64,000 nucleotides of DNA. It comes from UBA724 sp964229545. Lineage in GTDB: Bacteria; Bacteroidota; Bacteroidia; Flavobacteriales; Flavobacteriaceae. The translations under genes and the position numbers were made by a program. Of this stretch, positions 25,736 through 35,694 are shown piece by piece (the first letter of the stretch is position 1; each line of letters opens with the position of its first letter). Below the pieces are notes generated by a model that searched no databases, was not told the origin of the DNA, and was given only the letters and a program-made list of their open reading frames with translations. The stretch is taken from assembly GCA_964229545.1 (NCBI GenBank), contig CAXRDP010000067.1:20733-84732 (forward strand), read 5' to 3'.

Positions 25736-27270
25736 CAGTTCGCTAAGGCTTTTTTTACTGAAACCGCATCTCCGACAACGGTACCCAATTCCGAAATGGC
25801 AATACGTTCTTGAACCATACTGTCTCGATGGCGCAGCGTGACGGTCTGGTCTTCCAAGGTTTGGTGATCGACGGTCACACAAAAGGGCGTTCCGAGGGCA
25901 TCTTGGCGTCGGTAACGACGTCCCACAGCGTCCTTTTCATCATAGGCGACTTCCATATCCCACTTTAGAGCGTCAACAATTTGTCGGGCAATGTCAGGCA
26001 AACCATCTTTTTTGACCAATGGCAATACCGCCACCTTGGTAGGTGCCAATACCGGTGGCAGTCGCAATACAGTACGCGAGGAGCCGTCTTCCAAGGTTTC
26101 TTCTTGAAGGGAGTGAGAAAAGACAGCCAAAAACATGCGATCCAAACCGATGGAAGTTTCCAACACATAAGGCACATAGCTCTCGCCTCGCTCCGGGTCA
26201 AAGTACTGGAGTTTTTTTCCTGAATATTTTTCATGGCTTCCCAAATCAAAATCTGTACGGGAATGAATCCCCTCTAATTCTTTAAAACCAAAAGGAAATC
26301 TGAATTCTATATCACAAGCCGCATCGGCATAGTGGGCTAGTTTGTCATGGTCGTGGAAACGGTAATTGTCTTCACCCATTCCCAGCGATAGGTGCCACTT
26401 AAGACGGGCTTCTTTCCAGTGGGCATACCATTCTTTCTGACTGCCCGGCGGGATAAAAAACTGCATTTCCATTTGTTCAAATTCGCGCATGCGGAAGATA
26501 AACTGCCGTGCCACGATTTCGTTGCGGAACGCCTTCCCGGTTTGGGCAATACCAAAAGGCAATTTCATACGCCCTGTCTTCTGGACATTTAAGAAATTGA
26601 CGAAAATTCCTTGTGCGGTTTCCGGACGCAAATACAAGTCGGTGGCGTGTTCTGCAGAAGCCCCTAGTTTGGTGCCAAACATCAGGTTAAATTGTTTGAC
26701 ATCAGTCCAATTTTTGGAGCCCGACACTGGGCAGACAATTTCCAGTTCTTCAATCAGGGCTTTGATGTCTGCTAAGTCTTCCTTTTCCAAAGACTGGCCC
26801 ATTCGTGTGAGAATGGCACTTCCTTGTTCTTTATAGCCCAATACCCTTGGGTTGGTGCTAACAAATTGTTCTTTGTCGAAAGCATCGCCAAAACGTTTGG
26901 CGGCTTTGTTGACTTCTTTTTCGATTTTAGCATCCAACTTGGCTACATAGTCCTCGATCAACACATCGGCACGGTAGCGTTTTTTGGAGTCTTTGTTGTC
27001 TATCAAAGGATCGTTAAAAGCATCGACATGGCCCGAAGCCTTCCACGTGGTGGGATGCATAAAAATGGCCGCATCCAAGCCGACAATATTTTCGTTGAGC
27101 TGAACCATGGCCTTCCACCAGTAGTTGCGGATGTTGTTTTTAAGCAATACGCCTTGTTGGCCATAATCATACACAGCGCTTAGGCCGTCATACACATCGC
27201 TCGAGGGAAACACAAAGCCGTATTCTTTGGCATGGGCGATGACTTTTTTGAATTGATCCGTTGTTGACAT
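25732..27270 (-). CDS. glyS: glycine--tRNA ligase (alpha2 type)
   Basis: A 512-residue class II synthetase of the eukaryote-like single-chain type. Motifs are YDYGQQGVLLKNNIRNYWW, the Gly-specific LMFGTKLG, RPETAQGIFVNF, motif 2 FRNEIVARQFIFRMREFEQME, and motif 3 SIGLDRMFLAV. The C-terminal anticodon-binding domain is complete. ATG 27270 is chosen because a -7 box ends 4 nt before it. Confidence 0.96.
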   Translation of the reverse strand: MSTTDQFKKVIAHAKEYGFVFPSSDVYDGLSAVYDYGQQGVLLKNNIRNYWWKAMVQLNENIVGLDAAIFMHPTTWKASGHVDAFNDPLIDNKDSKKRYRADVLIEDYVAKLDAKIEKEVNKAAKRFGDAFDKEQFVSTNPRVLGYKEQGSAILTRMGQSLEKEDLADIKALIEELEIVCPVSGSKNWTDVKQFNLMFGTKLGASAEHATDLYLRPETAQGIFVNFLNVQKTGRMKLPFGIAQTGKAFRNEIVARQFIFRMREFEQMEMQFFIPPGSQKEWYAHWKEARLKWHLSLGMGEDNYRFHDHDKLAHYADAACDIEFRFPFGFKELEGIHSRTDFDLGSHEKYSGKKLQYFDPERGESYVPYVLETSIGLDRMFLAVFSHSLQEETLEDGSSRTVLRLPPVLAPTKVAVLPLVKKDGLPDIARQIVDALKWDMEVAYDEKDAVGRRYRRQDALGTPFCVTVDHQTLEDQTVTLRHRDSMVQERIAISELGTVVGDAVSVKKALANC

Positions 27271-27274
27271 GGCG

Positions 27275-27282
27275 CAAAAATA
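27275..27282 (-). promoter_or_regulatory. -7 box of glyS, 4 nt from its ATG
   Basis: The minus strand reads TATTTTTG, CGCC, ATG. No -33 match at 19 nt. Confidence 0.5.
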
Positions 27283-27321
27283 ACGTTTCTTTTCGTAAAT
27301 TGTCAGAGACAAACAGCCCCA

Positions 27322-28020
27322 ATGCGTTCTCTTTTTGTTGATCTTGTGCAAGTGTTCGTTCCTAAACTATGTTTGGGTTGCCATTGTAATCTCCCTCATT
27401 CCCTGCCACAATTGTGTTTGGAGTGCCTAGAAAAGTTGCCACAAACCCACTATGAGCAATTCCCAAACAACCCTCTATACAGGATACTCAATAAAAGAGT
27501 CGCCATTGTAGAAGCCACCGCATTGTATTTTTTTGAAAAGAGAGGGCTTTTACAAAAACTGATTCACCTACTCAAATACAAAGGGCAATACAAGATAGGT
27601 GTATTTTTTGGGCAAATATTAGGTGGAAAAATGGCAACTAGCAAACGAGTAACTTACAGCCTCATTGTGCCAGTGCCTTTGCATAAAAAAAGACAGCGCA
27701 AAAGGGGGTATAATCAGGTGGTGGGCTTTGCAAAAGCACTGGCGCAGCGTTTGAATATTCCTTACAAGGACAAATTATTGATACGCCACAAACCTACCAA
27801 AACACTGGTCCGGATGACCCAAACTGAAAGATGGACACAAGTCCATGATGCGTTTGAAGTTCGCAACACCAACACACTCAAAGGGCATCATGTGTTGTTG
27901 GTAGACGATGTGGTGACTACAGGAGCTACCTTATCGGCTGTTGTGCAGTGTTTGACTGCTTGCGAAGGGGTTTTGGTGTCTGTGGCCGCCATTGGCTTTG
28001 CACAATCGCCGCTTCCTTAG
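27322..28020 (+). CDS. ComF family phosphoribosyltransferase-like protein
   Basis: 232 residues with an N-terminal zinc-ribbon-like region (CLGCHCNLP and LCLECLEKLP) and a C-terminal PRTase fold with the PRPP loop VLLVDDVVTTGATL. ComF proteins take part in natural DNA uptake and single-strand DNA handling. The start ATG 27322 faces glyS with about 50 nt between. A downstream lipoprotein gene follows after 28 nt. Confidence 0.9.
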   Translation: MRSLFVDLVQVFVPKLCLGCHCNLPHSLPQLCLECLEKLPQTHYEQFPNNPLYRILNKRVAIVEATALYFFEKRGLLQKLIHLLKYKGQYKIGVFFGQILGGKMATSKRVTYSLIVPVPLHKKRQRKRGYNQVVGFAKALAQRLNIPYKDKLLIRHKPTKTLVRMTQTERWTQVHDAFEVRNTNTLKGHHVLLVDDVVTTGATLSAVVQCLTACEGVLVSVAAIGFAQSPLP

Positions 28021-28048
28021 TCGTGAAAATAGTCGTTTCTTTGTGGTA

Positions 28049-29653
28049 ATGAAGCGGCCTGTAGAATTCGTTTTGTTTGTGTTGGTGGCACTGATGTTTG
28101 TGCAGTGCGCACGCCGTGGTAACCCCACTGGAGGGCCGGAAGATGAAACCCCTCCGGTGCTTATTCGCGCCCTACCCGAATTAAATTCTACCCAATTTGA
28201 CGATTCACGCATCAGACTGTATTTTGATGAGTATATCAAGTTGAACAAACTCAAAGAACAACTCATCATTTCGCCGCCACTGCCCTCATCGGCCTACACA
28301 ATATCGCCTCAAGGAAGTGCCGCCAAATACATTCAAATCGATTTGCGTGACAGCCTGCGAGCCAACACCACCTATAGTTTTAATTTTGGCCAAAGCATTG
28401 TGGACAACAATGAAGGGAATCCGTATCCCTACTTTAAATATGTGCTTTCTACAGGAGACTATGTGGATTCGCTAATCGTTCGTGGTACAATCGGAGATGC
28501 CCTCAAGCGGGAAGCTGAGAATTTTGTTTCGGTCATGCTCTATGAAGTTGATAGCACTTACACCGACTCAATCATATACAAACAACAACCCACCTACCTG
28601 ACTAACACCTTGGACAGCTTGGCCTTGTTTGAGATTTCCAATGTTAGAGCGGGACAGTTCCTTTTGGTAGCTCAAAAAGATATCGCCAACAACTACACTT
28701 TTGACCAACAAGTCGATAAAGTGGCTTTTGCCTCCGCTTTTATCGAACTGCCAACAGACAGCCTCTATCACTTGGACTTGTTTTTGGAACAACCCGATTT
28801 TGCATTTGGAAGAAGTTATCAGGCTGGGCAAAATCGCATCGGGTTTGGATACACCGGTGACCCAGAGGGCATCGCCCTAGAACTCGCCACCCCCTTACCC
28901 GACAGTGTAGAGACCACCCAAAGCTTTGACAAAAAAACCGATACTTTGTATTTCTGGTATAAAAACCTTCAGAAAGATTCCTTGCAATTTGTACTTACAA
29001 AAGATACGCTCCGAAAAGAAATCGTGCACCGTTTGCGACCAGAAGCCTTGGATTCGCTGACCTTGAGTGCCTCACACAACGGAATGATAGATCTGGCAGA
29101 CTCTTTGCGTATCACTACAACCACTCCCATTCAATCGATAGACAACGCATTGATGAAATTAGTGGACAAAGACACGGTTGCTGTACCGTTTGATGTCTTT
29201 TTGGAAGACCCACACAGTCTGCGTTTTGATTTTGAGGTTTTGCCCAATGACAACTACCAACTGGCGTTGTTTCCGGGTGCCGTTACCGATTTTTTTGAAT
29301 CCACAAACGACACCTTGCAATACAGACTTAAAACCCCCAGCAGGATCGATTATGGCAGCATTTACCTTCAGGTGTTTGATGTGCCCAGCTATCCGATTAT
29401 CATACAACTAACCGACGAAAGGGAAAGAGTGGTGCGCAGTCTGTATGCCACAGAACCACAAGGGCGGTATCCCTTTTTGCTTCTTAAACCCAACAAATAC
29501 TATGTGCGCGTAATTCTAGACGAAAATCAAAATGGCATTTGGGATCCGGGACGCTATTTGGAAGGACGTATGCCAGAGCCGGTCTTCCACTATGAACCTT
29601 TGCTAGACGTACGTGCCAATTGGGAATTGCAAGAACGTTTTAGCGTAAAGTAA
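28049..29653 (+). CDS. Ig-like domain lipoprotein (SbsA-type Ig)
   Basis: A 534-residue cell-envelope lipoprotein with lipobox FVQC (Cys20) followed by RRGNPTGGPEDETPP. The first about 100 mature residues form a bacterial Ig-like (Big_5/SbsA) domain, IRLYFDEYIKLNKL. The rest is a beta-rich region ending in VILDENQNGIWDPGRYLEG, typical of a large Bacteroidota family. Function is not established. ATG 28049 is chosen because it gives a clean signal peptide. It overlaps the convergent amidase gene by 14 nt. Confidence 0.82.
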   Translation: MKRPVEFVLFVLVALMFVQCARRGNPTGGPEDETPPVLIRALPELNSTQFDDSRIRLYFDEYIKLNKLKEQLIISPPLPSSAYTISPQGSAAKYIQIDLRDSLRANTTYSFNFGQSIVDNNEGNPYPYFKYVLSTGDYVDSLIVRGTIGDALKREAENFVSVMLYEVDSTYTDSIIYKQQPTYLTNTLDSLALFEISNVRAGQFLLVAQKDIANNYTFDQQVDKVAFASAFIELPTDSLYHLDLFLEQPDFAFGRSYQAGQNRIGFGYTGDPEGIALELATPLPDSVETTQSFDKKTDTLYFWYKNLQKDSLQFVLTKDTLRKEIVHRLRPEALDSLTLSASHNGMIDLADSLRITTTTPIQSIDNALMKLVDKDTVAVPFDVFLEDPHSLRFDFEVLPNDNYQLALFPGAVTDFFESTNDTLQYRLKTPSRIDYGSIYLQVFDVPSYPIIIQLTDERERVVRSLYATEPQGRYPFLLLKPNKYYVRVILDENQNGIWDPGRYLEGRMPEPVFHYEPLLDVRANWELQERFSVK

Positions 29654-30416
29654 AAGCATCTCTATCCTCGAGAAAAGGAAGTTTCTCACGTGTTTTGTAG
29701 AGCAAGTCCTTGTCCAGCACCAGTTGCCCAAGGTCAGCATCTGAATTCAGATACAACATTTCGTTTCCCAGCATATCATAGGCAGCCGACCCACCCGTGT
29801 ATTGAATGCGGTAGTTGTCTCTCCCTGTGCGGTTTACACCCACCGAGAAGGCCATATTTTCGATAGCTCGGGCGCGCAAGAGGGCATTCCATGCTTGAAT
29901 GCGTGGTTGGGGCCAGTTGGCCACACATAGCAACAAGTCGTAGTGGTCTGTGTTGCGGGCAAATACAGGAAACCGCAAGTCATAGCAAATAATGGGGCGT
30001 ATGCGCCATCCTCCATATTCGATGGTTTTTATTTCTGTCCCTTTTTTATAAACCCTTGCCTCGCCTGAGGGGGTATAGGGATGGTATTTGTCATAGGTGT
30101 CGACATCTCCGTTGGGATGGGCAAAATAGAACCGATTGTAATAATGTGCACCCTCACAAATGGCCAAGCTCCCGCATACCGCTGCTTGACGCTGTTTTGC
30201 TTGGGCAAGCATCCATTGTACGCTAGGCCCATCGGGGGGTTCTGCCACTTCTTTTGGGGTCATGGTAAAGCCTGTAGCAAAGGTTTCAGGCAATACAAAA
30301 AGATCGACTACTCCTTGGGCTTTGTCCATCAAGGTCTCGAATCGACTGCGGTTGGCTTGTGGGTCGTGCCAGACCAAATCGGATTGGAGGAGGGAGAGAT
30401 GTAGGTGTTGATTCAC
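29640..30416 (-). CDS. nitrilase-superfamily amidohydrolase, omega-amidase type
   Basis: 258 residues with the catalytic triad Glu44 (VLPETFATGF), Lys110 (YDKYHPY) and Cys144 (PIICYDLRFP). The sequence resembles YafV/Nit2 enzymes, which hydrolyse alpha-ketoglutaramate and related omega-amides. Repair of 2-oxo acid amides is the probable role by family; the substrate is inferred. Confidence 0.88.
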   Translation of the reverse strand: MNQHLHLSLLQSDLVWHDPQANRSRFETLMDKAQGVVDLFVLPETFATGFTMTPKEVAEPPDGPSVQWMLAQAKQRQAAVCGSLAICEGAHYYNRFYFAHPNGDVDTYDKYHPYTPSGEARVYKKGTEIKTIEYGGWRIRPIICYDLRFPVFARNTDHYDLLLCVANWPQPRIQAWNALLRARAIENMAFSVGVNRTGRDNYRIQYTGGSAAYDMLGNEMLYLNSDADLGQLVLDKDLLYKTREKLPFLEDRDAFTLR

Positions 30417-30439
30417 ATCAGCAAGTTAGGGATTATTTG

Positions 30440-30447
30440 TATTTTTG
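30440..30447 (+). promoter_or_regulatory. -7 box of the DUF5686 gene, 3 nt from ATG 30451
   Basis: TATTTTTG, AGT, ATG. A second in-frame ATG at 30460 would leave 12 nt. Confidence 0.45.
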
Positions 30448-30450
30448 AGT

Positions 30451-32892
30451 ATGCCTCGCATGTCTTTGTTTGTTGGTTTTTTTCTACTTCCCTTTTTTTT
30501 ATCAGCCCAAATTCAGGGGCGGGTCACAGACGCTCAAGGAGAACCCTTAACGGATGTGGGAATCTTGGTGGAGCATACCTCCACAGGCACCTTGACCAAC
30601 GCCCAAGGCTATTATGTGTTGCAACTGCCACAAAGAGGGCAAATCACTTTGTTGTATCAAAGGCTAGGGCACGCCTCCCAACGAAAAACGATTGACTATA
30701 GCGGCAGTGCTATCAACATCGATATTGTGTTGGAAGAGGCGATTGTACAACTCAAAGAGGTGGCTGTCAGTAGCACAGAAAATCCAGCACATAGAATCAT
30801 ACGGGAAGCCATCGCCAAACGAAAAGACCACCTCCGACGGTCTACAAACTACAGCGCTCAATTCTACTCTCGAGGTTTGCTGCGCCTGACACGTACCCCA
30901 AAAGGGATGCGCGTTGATTTAGAAGGCATGGATATGGGTAGTCGGTTGGACTCCCTGGGAAGGGGCATACTATATTTGTCAGAAACGCAATCCGACATAT
31001 GGCAAGACGGGGATTTTCTAAAAGAACACATCACAGCCTCTAAGTTGAGTGGCAACAGTCAGGGGTTTAGTTTTAACCGTGCACAAGATCTCAATCTACA
31101 TTTTTATGACAACTCATATAACTTAGGAGCAGCGGCCGTGTCGCCCATAGCTGATAATGCTTTTGCGTATTATCGATATCAATTGATAGAAAGTTACTAT
31201 GACGAGCAAAACCGTTTGATCAATAAAATCGCTGTTGTTCCCAAACACAAAACCGACCCCGCCTATTCGGGAGTCATTTACATTGAAGAAGACCGTTGGC
31301 AGCTATGTGGAATTGACCTTGAATCGACCGGCAACCGAATGAATATGTGGGGGCTTGATACTTTTCGCATCCGACAGCAGTTTTCTTTTTTACCCGATCA
31401 AGAATTGTGGGTCAAAACAAGCCAAGTCTTTGATTTTGAGTTTGGCTTGTTGGGTTTACAAGGAGGGGCACGTTTTTCGGCTGTATACAGTAATTACGAT
31501 TTTAACTGGGTAGCGCCCAGAAAGAGAAGTCCTGTGATTGCACGAATCGAAGAAAATGCAAACAAAAAAGACAACTTGTTTTGGCAAAATAGACCCATTC
31601 CGCTCACCGAAGAAGAGTCAAACGACTATATTGTTAGCGACAGCATAGAGGTGGTACGAAGCGATCCTGCTTACAAGGACTCTTTAGATAGAATTCAAAA
31701 TAAACTAAAATGGACGGACCCTTTGATGGGCTATAGCCACCGCAACAGCAACCTAAACCGTGAGTTGTCCTTTAGCGGCTTGTTGAGTGATCTCCAATTC
31801 AACACCGTTCAAGGTTGGAATGCTACTTGGACCATAGATTACAACAAAACCTATGAAGCCAAAAAACAAGAACTGCGTTTAAAGAGTCGTTTGCAGTATG
31901 GTCATGCTAAACGGCGTGCCTATGCAAGTGCGGAGGGTTCGTATGTGTTGAGCCGGCATCATAGCAGTGTATTGCGCTTTCAGGCGGGTCAACAGCTGCG
32001 TCAATATCGCAACATGCTCAGCCCGACCATCAACAGTGCTTATACCGAACTATTAGGATACAATTTTGCCAAATATTATTTAGAAGAAGCCTACGGACTA
32101 GGTGGACAGCACGAGCCGACCAACGGAATCTTACTCAACGTCAACTTGGCTTATACGCACCGCACTCCTGTTTTTAACCACTCCGATTTTGATATCCATA
32201 GAGGAACCGACAATGCCTATCAATCCAACAACCCGCTGACTGATAGGGTAGAAACAGCCCCCTTTGAAAAACACCGATTGTTCTTGCTGGATGTTTTTGT
32301 GCGGATTCGGTTCAAACAATACTATGTAGAGCATCCTGACTATCGCTGGAAAACAAATCCTCCAGGGCTACCAGAGCTTCGATTGTATTACACCGCTGGG
32401 TTTGCCAATAGTTTGTATGACAATTTTAACAAAATTCAATTGCGTGTAGACCAATCTCTTCAAACCGGACAACTGGGGCGGCTGAATTGGCGTTTGGATG
32501 TGGGGCGTTTTCTAAAATCTGGGGAAGTCCCATTCATGGACCATTTTATTCCTTTGGGCAACGAAACGCATATTTGGTTCAATGAAGCCAATCGTTTTCA
32601 GTTGCTGCCATTCTATACGCGCAATAGCGACAAACAGTATGCGGCTTTTCACCTACAACATGATTTTGAAAAGTGGCTGTTGGGAAAAATTCCTGTTATA
32701 AGAGCACTCGACGCCAACACCGAAATCGGCTTGGCAGCCCATGCTGTGCCGGGACATAAACCTTATACAGAGTGGAGGGTTGGTCTTCGAAATTTGGGCT
32801 TTGGGAAATTAAAAATCTTCCACGTTCTCTACACCCAAGGCTACTGGGGTACTCAAAAAACTGAGGGTTTTCGGTTTGGGATTCGGTTTTGA
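30451..32892 (+). CDS. DUF5686 outer-membrane protein with carboxypeptidase-like regulatory domain
   Basis: About 813 residues. Order: signal peptide ending at FFLSAQ; a CarboxypepD_reg-like beta-sandwich (about 20-105, IQGRVTDAQGEPLTDVGI, read in parts, with the GYYVLQLP core); a DUF5686 region (NPAHRIIREAIAKRKDH); and a long C-terminal beta-barrel ending in Phe (FGIRF). It resembles TonB-receptor relatives that lack a plug. Function is unknown. Starts possible at TTG 30445, ATG 30451 or ATG 30460. No partner genes are adjacent. Confidence 0.85.
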   Translation: MPRMSLFVGFFLLPFFLSAQIQGRVTDAQGEPLTDVGILVEHTSTGTLTNAQGYYVLQLPQRGQITLLYQRLGHASQRKTIDYSGSAINIDIVLEEAIVQLKEVAVSSTENPAHRIIREAIAKRKDHLRRSTNYSAQFYSRGLLRLTRTPKGMRVDLEGMDMGSRLDSLGRGILYLSETQSDIWQDGDFLKEHITASKLSGNSQGFSFNRAQDLNLHFYDNSYNLGAAAVSPIADNAFAYYRYQLIESYYDEQNRLINKIAVVPKHKTDPAYSGVIYIEEDRWQLCGIDLESTGNRMNMWGLDTFRIRQQFSFLPDQELWVKTSQVFDFEFGLLGLQGGARFSAVYSNYDFNWVAPRKRSPVIARIEENANKKDNLFWQNRPIPLTEEESNDYIVSDSIEVVRSDPAYKDSLDRIQNKLKWTDPLMGYSHRNSNLNRELSFSGLLSDLQFNTVQGWNATWTIDYNKTYEAKKQELRLKSRLQYGHAKRRAYASAEGSYVLSRHHSSVLRFQAGQQLRQYRNMLSPTINSAYTELLGYNFAKYYLEEAYGLGGQHEPTNGILLNVNLAYTHRTPVFNHSDFDIHRGTDNAYQSNNPLTDRVETAPFEKHRLFLLDVFVRIRFKQYYVEHPDYRWKTNPPGLPELRLYYTAGFANSLYDNFNKIQLRVDQSLQTGQLGRLNWRLDVGRFLKSGEVPFMDHFIPLGNETHIWFNEANRFQLLPFYTRNSDKQYAAFHLQHDFEKWLLGKIPVIRALDANTEIGLAAHAVPGHKPYTEWRVGLRNLGFGKLKIFHVLYTQGYWGTQKTEGFRFGIRF

Positions 32893-32908
32893 AGATTAAC
32901 TCAAATTC

Positions 32909-33655
32909 CTACCCTTTTACATTGGCCGAAAGAAACTCACGGTTCATACGTGCTATGTTTTCCAAGGAAATTCCTTTGGGACATTCGACCTCACAAGCAC
33001 CGGTATTGGTACAATTTCCAAAGCCTTCTTCGTCCATCTGCTTGACCATATTGAGCACTCGGTCGGTAGCCTCCACCTGACCCTGTGGCAAAAGCGCAAA
33101 TTGTGAAACTTTGGCCGACACAAACAACATGGCAGAAGCATTCTTACAAGTCGCCACACAAGCACCACAACCGATACAAGTGGCCGCGTCAAAAGCCTTT
33201 TCTGCGTCCGCTTTTTCAATCGGGATGGCATTGGCATCTTGGGTATTACCAGAGGTATTGACAGAAACAAAACCACCGGCGTGTTGAATTCTATCAAAGG
33301 CGGTGCGATCTACCACCAAATCTTTGATTACTGGGAAGGCTTTGGCGCGGAAGGGTTCAATATAGATGGTGTCTCCATCCTTAAACTTTCGCATATGAAG
33401 CTGACAAGTGGTAATCAATCGGTCAGGGCCATGGGCTTCTCCGTTGATAAACATCGAACACGAGCCACAAATCCCCTCACGGCAATCATGGTCAAAAGCA
33501 ACAGGCTCGATCCCTTGAACGATAAGTTGCTCATTGAGAACATCCATCATTTCCAAAAATGACATATCGGGCGATACATCTTCGATTTGATAGGTCTGCA
33601 TGCTGCCCTTTGCGGTTGCATGGGCTTGACGCCAAATTTTTAAAGTCAATTTCAT
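32909..33655 (-). CDS. sdhB: succinate dehydrogenase iron-sulfur subunit
   Basis: A 248-residue subunit carrying three clusters: [2Fe-2S] ligands in DCREGICGSCSMF and TTCQLH, [4Fe-4S] in CIGCGACVATCKNA, and the remaining cluster ligands in CTNTGACEVECPKGI. It passes electrons from SdhA to the membrane heme subunit. Last gene of the sdhCAB operon, 34 nt after sdhA. Confidence 0.97.
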   Translation of the reverse strand: MKLTLKIWRQAHATAKGSMQTYQIEDVSPDMSFLEMMDVLNEQLIVQGIEPVAFDHDCREGICGSCSMFINGEAHGPDRLITTCQLHMRKFKDGDTIYIEPFRAKAFPVIKDLVVDRTAFDRIQHAGGFVSVNTSGNTQDANAIPIEKADAEKAFDAATCIGCGACVATCKNASAMLFVSAKVSQFALLPQGQVEATDRVLNMVKQMDEEGFGNCTNTGACEVECPKGISLENIARMNREFLSANVKG

Positions 33656-33689
33656 ATGCTTGGTGTTAATCGTTATTAGATATCAACTC

Positions 33690-35693
33690 CTACTTATACG
33701 ATCGGGTTTTAAGTTCTACATTTTCGAAAGACAAGGATTCTTTGTGTAGTTTGGCGGTTCCGGGGTCACCCGTGTATTCCCAAGCTGAAACAAAGGTAAA
33801 TTCATCATCATTGCGGAGTGCTTCTCCTTCTTTGCTTTGAGATTCTTCTCTAAAATGCCCTCCACAAGACTCTGTGCGCTCGAGTGCGTCTTTGGCAAAC
33901 AACTCTCCCAATTCCAAGAAGTCGGCCACTCGAAGTGCTTTGGCCAAGGATTCATTGAAAGAATCGGCCGTCCCGGGCACAGTTACGTTTTTGTAAAAAT
34001 CTTCTCTCAAAGCACGTACTTCCGCTAGAGCTTCTTTGAGTCCGGCTTCATTGCGCGACATGCCACATTTGTTCCAGATAATCTTTCCGAGTTTTCGATG
34101 ATAATCGTCCACTGTCTTATTGCCTTTGTTGTTCATCAAGGCATCGATTTTATTGCGGATTTCTTGTTCGGCAGCTTCAAACTCGGGGGTTTCCGTGGAA
34201 ATGGGTCCTGTGCGAATGTCATCGGCCAAATAGTCTCCAATCGTATAAGGCAATACAAAATAACCATCTGCTAAACCTTGCATCAAGGCAGAAGCTCCCA
34301 GTCGGTTGGCACCATGATCCGAAAAATTGGCTTCTCCAATGGCAAAACAACCCGGAATGGTAGTCATCAAATTGTAGTCAACCCAAACACCGCCCATGGT
34401 GTAGTGAACCGCTGGGTAAATCATCATGGGGGTTTCGTATGGGTTTTGATCTACAATTTTTTCATACATCTGAAACAGGTTGCCGTATTTGGCTTTGACA
34501 ATGGCTTTACCTAATTTTTGCACGAGTGCGTTGTCGTTTTCGTCCAACCCTTTGACATGTGCTTCTTCTTTGCCGTAGCGCTCAATGGCAGCAGCAAAGT
34601 CCAAGAAAACAGCTTCGCCTGTTTTGTTGACCCCAAAGCCGGCATCGCAACGCTCCTTGGCAGCACGTGAGGCCACATCGCGAGGCACCAAGTTTCCAAA
34701 AGCAGGGTAGCGACGTTCCAAATAGTAATCGCGGTCCTCCTCGGCCAAGTCGGTGGGCTTCAGTCGCCCTTCTCTGATGGCTAGGGCATCTTCTTTCTTT
34801 TTGGGTACCCAGATGCGCCCGTCATTACGAAGAGACTCGGACATCAAAGTTAGTTTGGACTGATGGTCTCCGGAAACCGGGATACAAGTCGGGTGTATTT
34901 GAGTAAAGCAAGGGTTGGCAAAATAGGCCCCTTTTTTGTGAATTTTCCAAGCGGCGGACACATTGCTACCCATCGCATTTGTGGATAGGTAAAACAGGTT
35001 TCCGTAACCTCCAGAAGCGATGACCACGGCATGAGCAGCATGACGCTCGATTTCACCGGTAACCAAGTTTCGGGTGATAATCCCACGTGCCTTGCCATCG
35101 ACCACCACCAAATCCATCATCTCATGACGGCTATACATTTTGATTTTACCACGACCAATTTGTCGGTTCATGGCCGAATAGGCACCTAACAACAATTGTT
35201 GGCCTGTTTGCCCTTTGGCGTAGAACGTACGAGAAACCAAGACCCCTCCAAAAGAGCGGTTGTCTAACAGCCCGCCATAGTCACGGGCAAAGGGGACGCC
35301 TTGTGCCACACATTGGTCGATAATATTGGTAGATACCTCTGCCAATCGATACACATTGGCCTCTCGAGATCGATAATCTCCTCCTTTGATGGTATCGTAA
35401 AACAACCGGTGCACGGAGTCTCCATCACCTTGATAATTTTTGGCAGCATTGATTCCCCCTTGGGCAGCAATCGAGTGAGCACGACGTGGAGAGTCTTGAA
35501 AACAAAAGGCTTTGACATTGTAGCCCAACTCCGCCAAGGTCGCAGCTGCAGAACCCCCAGCGAGTCCGGTGCCAACAACGATAACGTCTATAAGTCGTTT
35601 GTTGGCAGGGCTGACCAGTTGTATGTTGTTTTTGTGTTTTGTCCACTTATCAGCCAGTGGTCCTTGTGGAATTTTTGCGTCTAAACGGGCCAT
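33690..35693 (-). CDS. sdhA: succinate dehydrogenase flavoprotein subunit
   Basis: A 667-residue flavoprotein oxidising succinate to fumarate. FAD-binding VVGTGLAGGSAAATLAE lies at the N-terminus and the flavin-linking His is in RRAHSIAAQGGIN. Active-site segments include MGSNVSAAWKIHKKG and GANRLGASALMQGL. The long form is typical of type B (Bacteroidota/epsilon) enzymes. It begins 1 nt from the sdhC stop. Confidence 0.97.
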   Translation of the reverse strand: MARLDAKIPQGPLADKWTKHKNNIQLVSPANKRLIDVIVVGTGLAGGSAAATLAELGYNVKAFCFQDSPRRAHSIAAQGGINAAKNYQGDGDSVHRLFYDTIKGGDYRSREANVYRLAEVSTNIIDQCVAQGVPFARDYGGLLDNRSFGGVLVSRTFYAKGQTGQQLLLGAYSAMNRQIGRGKIKMYSRHEMMDLVVVDGKARGIITRNLVTGEIERHAAHAVVIASGGYGNLFYLSTNAMGSNVSAAWKIHKKGAYFANPCFTQIHPTCIPVSGDHQSKLTLMSESLRNDGRIWVPKKKEDALAIREGRLKPTDLAEEDRDYYLERRYPAFGNLVPRDVASRAAKERCDAGFGVNKTGEAVFLDFAAAIERYGKEEAHVKGLDENDNALVQKLGKAIVKAKYGNLFQMYEKIVDQNPYETPMMIYPAVHYTMGGVWVDYNLMTTIPGCFAIGEANFSDHGANRLGASALMQGLADGYFVLPYTIGDYLADDIRTGPISTETPEFEAAEQEIRNKIDALMNNKGNKTVDDYHRKLGKIIWNKCGMSRNEAGLKEALAEVRALREDFYKNVTVPGTADSFNESLAKALRVADFLELGELFAKDALERTESCGGHFREESQSKEGEALRNDDEFTFVSAWEYTGDPGTAKLHKESLSFENVELKTRSYK

Positions 35694-35694
35694 A